Position numbers and translations under genes: made by a program. A stretch of 64,000 bases of DNA from Bacteroidota bacterium (lineage in GTDB: Bacteria > Bacteroidota > Rhodothermia > JANXDC01): contig JANXDC010000015.1 of NCBI GenBank assembly GCA_025059945.1, forward strand, positions 1-64,000, written 5' to 3'. Position 1 is the first letter of the stretch. Every line of letters begins with the position of its first letter. The notes beneath the pieces were generated by a model. That model did not search any database. It was not told the DNA's origin and worked only from the letters and a program-made list of their open reading frames with translations. Positions 60,752 through 64,000 of this stretch are shown here, piece after piece.

Positions 60752-61723
60752 ATGCGGGCTTTCGTAACCGGAGGCACGGGTTTTATCGGCAGCCACCTCG
60801 TTGAGTACCTGCTTGAGCAGGGCTATGAGGTGCGCGCCTTGGTGCGACGGCAGGCCCGATGGCTAGAGGGGCTTCCCGTTACGCTGGTTCGCGCAACCGA
60901 CATGGAGGATCCGGCCCTGGAGAAGACCCTGGCCGACGTCGAGTACGTCTTCCATGTGGCCGGGCTTGTGCGCGCGCCCACCTGGGAGCCCCTGTACCGA
61001 GCCAACGTGGAGGCTACGGAACGGTTGCTTGCGCTCGTGTGGCGCGTCAACCCTTCGATTCGGCGCGTGCTGGTTGTGAGCAGCCAAGCCGCCGTTGGGC
61101 CCAGCCTGAACGGCCCCGTAACGGAAGAAAGCCCCCTGCGCCCCATAAGCGCCTACGGACGCAGCAAAGCGCTCATGGAGGCGCGCATTCGGGAGCGTTT
61201 TGCGGAGCTGCCTTATACGATCGTGCGTCCTCCGGCCGTGTACGGGCCGCGGGAGCGGGACATCTACACGTTCTTTCGCCTGGTGGCCACTGGGGTGGCA
61301 CCCATCATAGGGACCGGAGAGGAGCCTGAGTTGAGTCTGGTGCACGTTCAAGATCTGGTGCGCGGGCTGTATTTGGCCGCCACAAGACCTGAGGGACTGC
61401 GACAGGTGTTCTTCATCTCCAGCGAGCGCTTTTACAGCTGGCAAGAGCTGCGCGACGTTACGCTGCGGGCTCTGGGCCGGCGTGCGCTGACCCTGCGCGT
61501 GCCGCGCGCCCTGGTGGTGCCCGCAGGGGCGTTGATAGAGGGGATCAGCCGACTCCTCGGCTTCTATCCCCCATTTAATCGGGAAAAAGCGCGCGAACTG
61601 GTAGCCCGCTGGACCTGCTCTACGGAGAAAGCCGTCCGCCTGCTGGGCTACCGGCAACAGGTGGACATCGAGGAGGGCATACCCCAGACCATCGCCTGGT
61701 ACCGGACCCAAGGATGGCTTTAG
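60752..61723 (+). CDS. NAD-dependent epimerase/dehydratase family protein (extended SDR)
   Basis: A 323-aa nucleotide-sugar epimerase/reductase-like protein. It has the NAD loop FVTGGTGFIGSHL (residues 4-16), catalytic Tyr and Lys in SAYGRSKALME, and RPPAVYGPRERD. It resembles dihydroflavonol-reductase-like extended SDRs; the substrate is unknown. ATG 60752 opens on the Rossmann fold; it has no Shine-Dalgarno and lies 9 nt after a -7 element. Its stop shares TTAG with speE. Confidence 0.88.
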   Translation: MRAFVTGGTGFIGSHLVEYLLEQGYEVRALVRRQARWLEGLPVTLVRATDMEDPALEKTLADVEYVFHVAGLVRAPTWEPLYRANVEATERLLALVWRVNPSIRRVLVVSSQAAVGPSLNGPVTEESPLRPISAYGRSKALMEARIRERFAELPYTIVRPPAVYGPRERDIYTFFRLVATGVAPIIGTGEEPELSLVHVQDLVRGLYLAATRPEGLRQVFFISSERFYSWQELRDVTLRALGRRALTLRVPRALVVPAGALIEGISRLLGFYPPFNREKARELVARWTCSTEKAVRLLGYRQQVDIEEGIPQTIAWYRTQGWL

Positions 61724-62598
61724 GCCTCAAGCTGCTGGCGCACAAAGTTCGGCAAAGCAAAAGCGGCGATGTGCACGTCGGGATTGTAGTATCGCAGCGC
61801 TGCCTCAAAAGAGGCGATGCGCGCCCGGACGCGCTCGGAGTCGAAATCGCGAACCGGATGCAAGCTTTTGCTGGCTAAGGTAAACGACCACATGCCGGTC
61901 GGATAAGAGGGGATGAAGGCCAAATACATGCTCACGATCGGAAAAAGCCCACGCAAAAACCCATGCGCGGCTCGAATCGTATGTTGGAACAAACGATCGA
62001 ACGGGGATTCCGTCTGGGCCACCAAAATCCCGTCCGCGCCCAAAATCCGCGCCACATCCCGATAAAAGGCCTCCCCGAATAGGCCTTCGGCGATGCCAAT
62101 GGGATCTGTCGAATCCACGATGACGACGTCGTAAAAACTCGAGGGAGCCTGGCGCGCGAAGGCCACCCCGTCGGCCAGATGCAGACGCAATCGGGGATCA
62201 TCGAAAGCGCAGGCGAGGTTGGGGAAAAAAGCGCGCGCTGCCTCTACGACTGCGGCATCTATCTCGACCAGATCCACTTGCTCCACCTCGGGATGCCGCA
62301 GCACCTCCCGCACCGTTCCTCCATCCCCACCTCCTACGACGAGCACCCGACGAGGAGCCTCTAGCAAGCAGAGCGCGGGGTGACTGATCATCTCATGGTA
62401 GATGAACTCATCGCGTTCCGTAAGCATCACAAGCCCATCTAGGGTGAGGATCCGCCCAAAGGCGTCGGTCTGCCAGACCTGCACCTGTTGATACGGGCTG
62501 CGCCGGCTGTAAAGCAGCTCTTCGACTCCGAAGGTCTGCCCCGTACGACCTTCCCAGTACTCGGTGTACTGGATTTGATGAAACTTCGCCGTGCTCAT
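61720..62598 (-). CDS. speE: Spermidine synthase
   Basis: Aminopropyltransferase moving the propyl-amine group from decarboxylated SAM to putrescine. The 292-aa product has the family's N-terminal sheet (MLTERDEFIYHEMISHPAL), the dcSAM loop VVGGGDGGTVREVL, and VDSTDPIG with the catalytic Asp. ATG 62598 is preferred over 62628 for its fit to the family. It lies 79 bp downstream of speD, separated by a terminator-like hairpin. Confidence 0.94.
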   Translation of the reverse strand: MSTAKFHQIQYTEYWEGRTGQTFGVEELLYSRRSPYQQVQVWQTDAFGRILTLDGLVMLTERDEFIYHEMISHPALCLLEAPRRVLVVGGGDGGTVREVLRHPEVEQVDLVEIDAAVVEAARAFFPNLACAFDDPRLRLHLADGVAFARQAPSSFYDVVIVDSTDPIGIAEGLFGEAFYRDVARILGADGILVAQTESPFDRLFQHTIRAAHGFLRGLFPIVSMYLAFIPSYPTGMWSFTLASKSLHPVRDFDSERVRARIASFEAALRYYNPDVHIAAFALPNFVRQQLEA

Positions 62599-62619
62599 GG
62601 TTTTTCCCCGGCATAAGGG

Positions 62620-62655
62620 AAAAAACACCAGGGGGGCGGAAAGAAGCCGCCCCCC
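62620..62655 (-). terminator. Terminator-like hairpin between speD and speE
   Basis: On the minus strand GGGGGGCGG (62655-62647) pairs with CCGCCCCCC (62639-62631), a perfect 9-bp GC stem with a 7-nt loop. It is followed by TGGTG and then TTTTTT. The 5-nt gap before the U-run weakens it. It would lower speE relative to speD or act as an attenuator. Confidence 0.6.
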
Positions 62656-62677
62656 AAACGAACGGCGCGCGTTTCCT

Positions 62678-63070
62678 TCAAGCCATTTGCGCCGCTTCTA
62701 CGGGCTTATGGCGCACGGGCTCTGGGAAAAGCCCCCGCTTGAGCTCCATGCTGGATACGCTGCGCGATTGAAACTGCTGTTGCAGATGACGCTGGATCAC
62801 CCAGGGATCGATCGTCTCCCCGCAGGTGAAGATGTCCACCGCCGCGTACCCGTATTCGGGCCACGTATGTATGGCGACGTGCGACTCTGCGATCACGACA
62901 ACGCCGCTGACGCCGTGAGGGCTGAAGGCATGAAAAGAATCCGCGACAATGGTGGCCTTCGACTGGCGCACGGCTTCGAGTAAAATGGCGCGAATTCGGC
63001 GCTCGTCGTTCAACACCTCCGGGTCGCACTGATAGAACTCGACCAGGATTTGTCTTCCGAGAGCTTGCAT
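62678..63070 (-). CDS. speD: S-adenosylmethionine decarboxylase, prokaryotic class 1B
   Basis: Pyruvoyl enzyme making decarboxylated SAM for spermidine synthesis. The 130-aa proenzyme self-cleaves before Ser63 in AESHVAIHTWPE; Ser63, His68 and Cys83 fall at exactly the positions known from Thermotoga maritima. ATG 63070 has a strong AAGGAGGG 5 nt upstream; an in-frame start at 63091 is rejected. It is preceded by a long structured leader and followed by speE. Confidence 0.96.
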   Translation of the reverse strand: MQALGRQILVEFYQCDPEVLNDERRIRAILLEAVRQSKATIVADSFHAFSPHGVSGVVVIAESHVAIHTWPEYGYAAVDIFTCGETIDPWVIQRHLQQQFQSRSVSSMELKRGLFPEPVRHKPVEAAQMA

Positions 63071-63340
63071 CGCTACCCTCCTTGCTCGCACCCCCCGCCT
63101 CTAGGCGGGGTCTAAGATTGCATGTTTTGACGGCTTCTTGAGCCGCCACCCATACAACCGCGGTCCTGGTAGACGAAGGGTAGGGGGGATGCCGGAAGAC
63201 GTTCAGAAGTGAAACGCTTGGCTCACATCCCCTAGGGTCGATCCACCAGCCGCTAGCGCTGCACCGCCTCCCAAGAGGCCGGCGCTGCCAGACACGAACG
63301 GATGCGCTCCTAGGCAGGCAGCCGACCTCCGTTCGGCAGG
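63071..63340 (-). promoter_or_regulatory. Long structured 5' leader of speD, candidate cis-regulatory RNA
   Basis: About 270 nt lie between the predicted transcript start (near 63340) and the speD ATG. Visible hairpins on the minus strand: GCCGA/TCGGC (63337-63321); GCGCC-g-GCCTC/GAGGCGGTGC (63285-63261) with a TTGG loop; GGGGATG/CATCCCC (63232-63185) enclosing AAGCGTT/AACGtCTT; GGCGGCT/AGCCGTC (63147-63129); and CCCCGCC-TAGA-GGCGGGG (63110-63093). CTACCCT (63183-63177) is complementary to AGGGTAG over the ribosome-binding site (63079-63073). GCAGCGC occurs three times. I recognise no known riboswitch class. Confidence 0.5.
63112..63153 (-). CDS. Possible 13-aa leader peptide upstream of speD
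   Basis: ATG 63153 to TAG 63112 would encode MGGGSRSRQNMQS. It spans the GGCGGCT/AGCCGTC hairpin and stops 1 nt before the CCCCGCC/GGCGGGG hairpin, a layout like translation-controlled leaders. The upstream AGGA is about 12 nt away, so initiation would be weak. A chance short frame is quite possible. Confidence 0.2.
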   Translation of the reverse strand: MGGGSRSRQNMQS

Positions 63341-63345
63341 CGCTG

Positions 63346-63376
63346 CAAGTATACAAAAACTTCACATCAAGGGCAA
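63346..63376 (-). promoter_or_regulatory. Bacteroidota-type promoter for speD
   Basis: On the minus strand ATTG (63377-63374), a 20-nt spacer and TATACTTG (63353-63346) differ from TTG-N20-TAnnTTTG at one position only. The geometry is the same as the tRNA-Met promoter. It lies about 276 nt upstream of the speD ATG. Confidence 0.65.
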
Positions 63377-63460
63377 TCTAGGGCGTGCTTGCCCGCTAGA
63401 ATGGAGGGGTTGGATATTGCACGTAATCCGTGTAACCCCGGTGAGCATAGGAGTTTGGCC

Positions 63461-64000
63461 GTGGTGATCTGGGTTTTCCTAGCTTGGCTGATAGGAGGGT
63501 CTTCGGATCCACTACGCGCGCTTCTAGATTCCGTTTGGGCCTTTCGGTTACGAGAGGATCCGCTTCTGGCCACTTATCAGGGTTTTGAGCTGGGAGCCGA
63601 TCGGCTGCCCAGCCGGCGGCCGGAGGACTTGGCGCGCTATGCGCGTGCCCTGGATCGCTTCTGGGCGCAGCTTTCCCTGATCGATCGAGCCCAACTAGCG
63701 GCCGAGGAGCGCCTTGCTTACGACGTGCTGCGGCATTGGCTGGAAAACGAGCGGGCCGAACACCGATTCGGCGCCTATCGGATTCCCATCACCTCCGATG
63801 ATGGCTTTCACATCGCCTTTACGCGGCTTCCCCAATGGACGCCGTTTCGTCGCGAACAGGATTACATCTGGTATCTAGCCCGTCTGCGGGCCTTCCCGGA
63901 TTGGGTCCGCCAGCACATCGCCCTTATGCGCGAAGGCATCGCCCGCGGTCAAACGCTTCCGGCCGCTATCCTGGAGGGCTATGAGGTCACCATCGAAGGG
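63461..64000 (+). CDS. DUF885 family protein, N-terminal part (runs off the window)
   Basis: Open frame of 180 codons with no stop before the right edge. Start GTG 63461 has AGGAG 7 nt upstream; GTG 63464 directly follows. An N-terminal hydrophobic signal-like segment (VVIWVFLAWLIGG) precedes helical sequence with the DUF885 patterns (DPLLATYQGFELG..., RLAYDVLRHWLE, PITSDDGFHIAF). DUF885 proteins are large, often exported, peptidase-like alpha-helical proteins of uncertain activity. It is divergent from speD. Confidence 0.78.
   Translation, partial: MVIWVFLAWLIGGSSDPLRALLDSVWAFRLREDPLLATYQGFELGADRLPSRRPEDLARYARALDRFWAQLSLIDRAQLAAEERLAYDVLRHWLENERAEHRFGAYRIPITSDDGFHIAFTRLPQWTPFRREQDYIWYLARLRAFPDWVRQHIALMREGIARGQTLPAAILEGYEVTIEG

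Noticed and set aside
63071-63340. speD leader as a known SAM or SAH riboswitch
   Set aside because: A GGAGCGC piece (63310-63304) recalls SAH riboswitches, but the partner CCAGGCUCGG block is missing, and no SAM-I or SAM-II core is seen.
63071-63340. speD leader as RNase P RNA or tmRNA
   Set aside because: No GAGGAAAGUCC or ACAGAAA (RNase P) and no tRNA-like ends or tag frame (tmRNA).
62706-63365. 219-aa minus-strand frame across the speD leader
   Set aside because: Out of frame with speD and overlapping it. Arg/Ser/Cys-rich without a domain; speD itself is certain.

Overview
The window is a dense, GC-rich stretch of bacterial chromosome. It has about 58 protein genes, one of them cut by the right edge, and four tRNA genes. 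I see no rRNA, CRISPR array, insertion sequence, integrase or phage gene. Several marks point to the phylum Bacteroidota, most likely a thermophilic, high-GC lineage of the Rhodothermia kind (the class is an inference). These marks are: two secreted proteins ending in a type IX secretion (T9SS) type-A tail, one of them PorZ-like; a TonB receptor with a carboxypeptidase-regulatory-like N-terminus; and promoters of the TTG-N20/21-TAnnTTTG form that is typical of this phylum rather than TTGACA/TATAAT.

Layout, left to right. 0-9 kb: prolyl oligopeptidase, purL, a ptsH-ptsI pair, purine nucleoside phosphorylase and a secreted trypsin-like/TPR protein. 9-13 kb: a membrane-anchored SbcC/YhaN-like ATPase with its SbcD/YhaO-like nuclease. 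13-20 kb: tRNA-Leu and tRNA-Lys, aspS, a DnaJ-like co-chaperone, an orphan ABC-type binding lipoprotein and pdxB. 20-27 kb: a CPA2 antiporter, DUF2461, an SRAP protein, a polytopic membrane protein, a lipoprotein-TPR-LysM/RlpA operon and htpX. 27-34 kb: tRNA-Met, an RsmB-like methyltransferase, a phosphohexomutase, a cystathionine beta-synthase-like enzyme, DUF3467 and hslVU. 34-44 kb: a large hybrid histidine kinase upstream of hslVU, an M19 dipeptidase lipoprotein, a threonine ammonia-lyase-like enzyme, a glycosyltransferase-flippase pair, a second RNA m5C methyltransferase and a quinone oxidoreductase. 44-50 kb: tRNA-Pro, mutS, msrC, lipA, a TPM-domain protein and ychF. 50-61 kb: a T9SS cargo protein, a TonB receptor, and a tightly packed operon (CoA-binding protein, HAD, SDR, PHP, ribH, PorZ-like). 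61-64 kb: an epimerase, speD-speE and the start of a DUF885 protein.

Most genes are housekeeping. Packing is extreme: co-directional genes often overlap by ATGA or GTGA, and all seven convergent protein-gene pairs overlap at their 3' ends, five of them by exactly 4 bp (TTAG or CTAG).

The most novel element I can support is not a protein. It is the roughly 270-nt, highly foldable leader between a strong Bacteroidota-type promoter (63346-63376) and speD. It holds nested hairpins, three copies of a 7-mer, a possible 13-codon leader peptide and a segment complementary to the speD ribosome-binding site. A terminator-like hairpin also lies between speD and speE. I read this as a candidate cis-regulatory RNA for spermidine synthesis that matches no riboswitch class I know. 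Second-tier observations are a hybrid kinase whose receiver Asp is Glu, located upstream of hslVU, and a CPA2 antiporter with Lys-Asp in place of the usual Asn/Asp-Asp.
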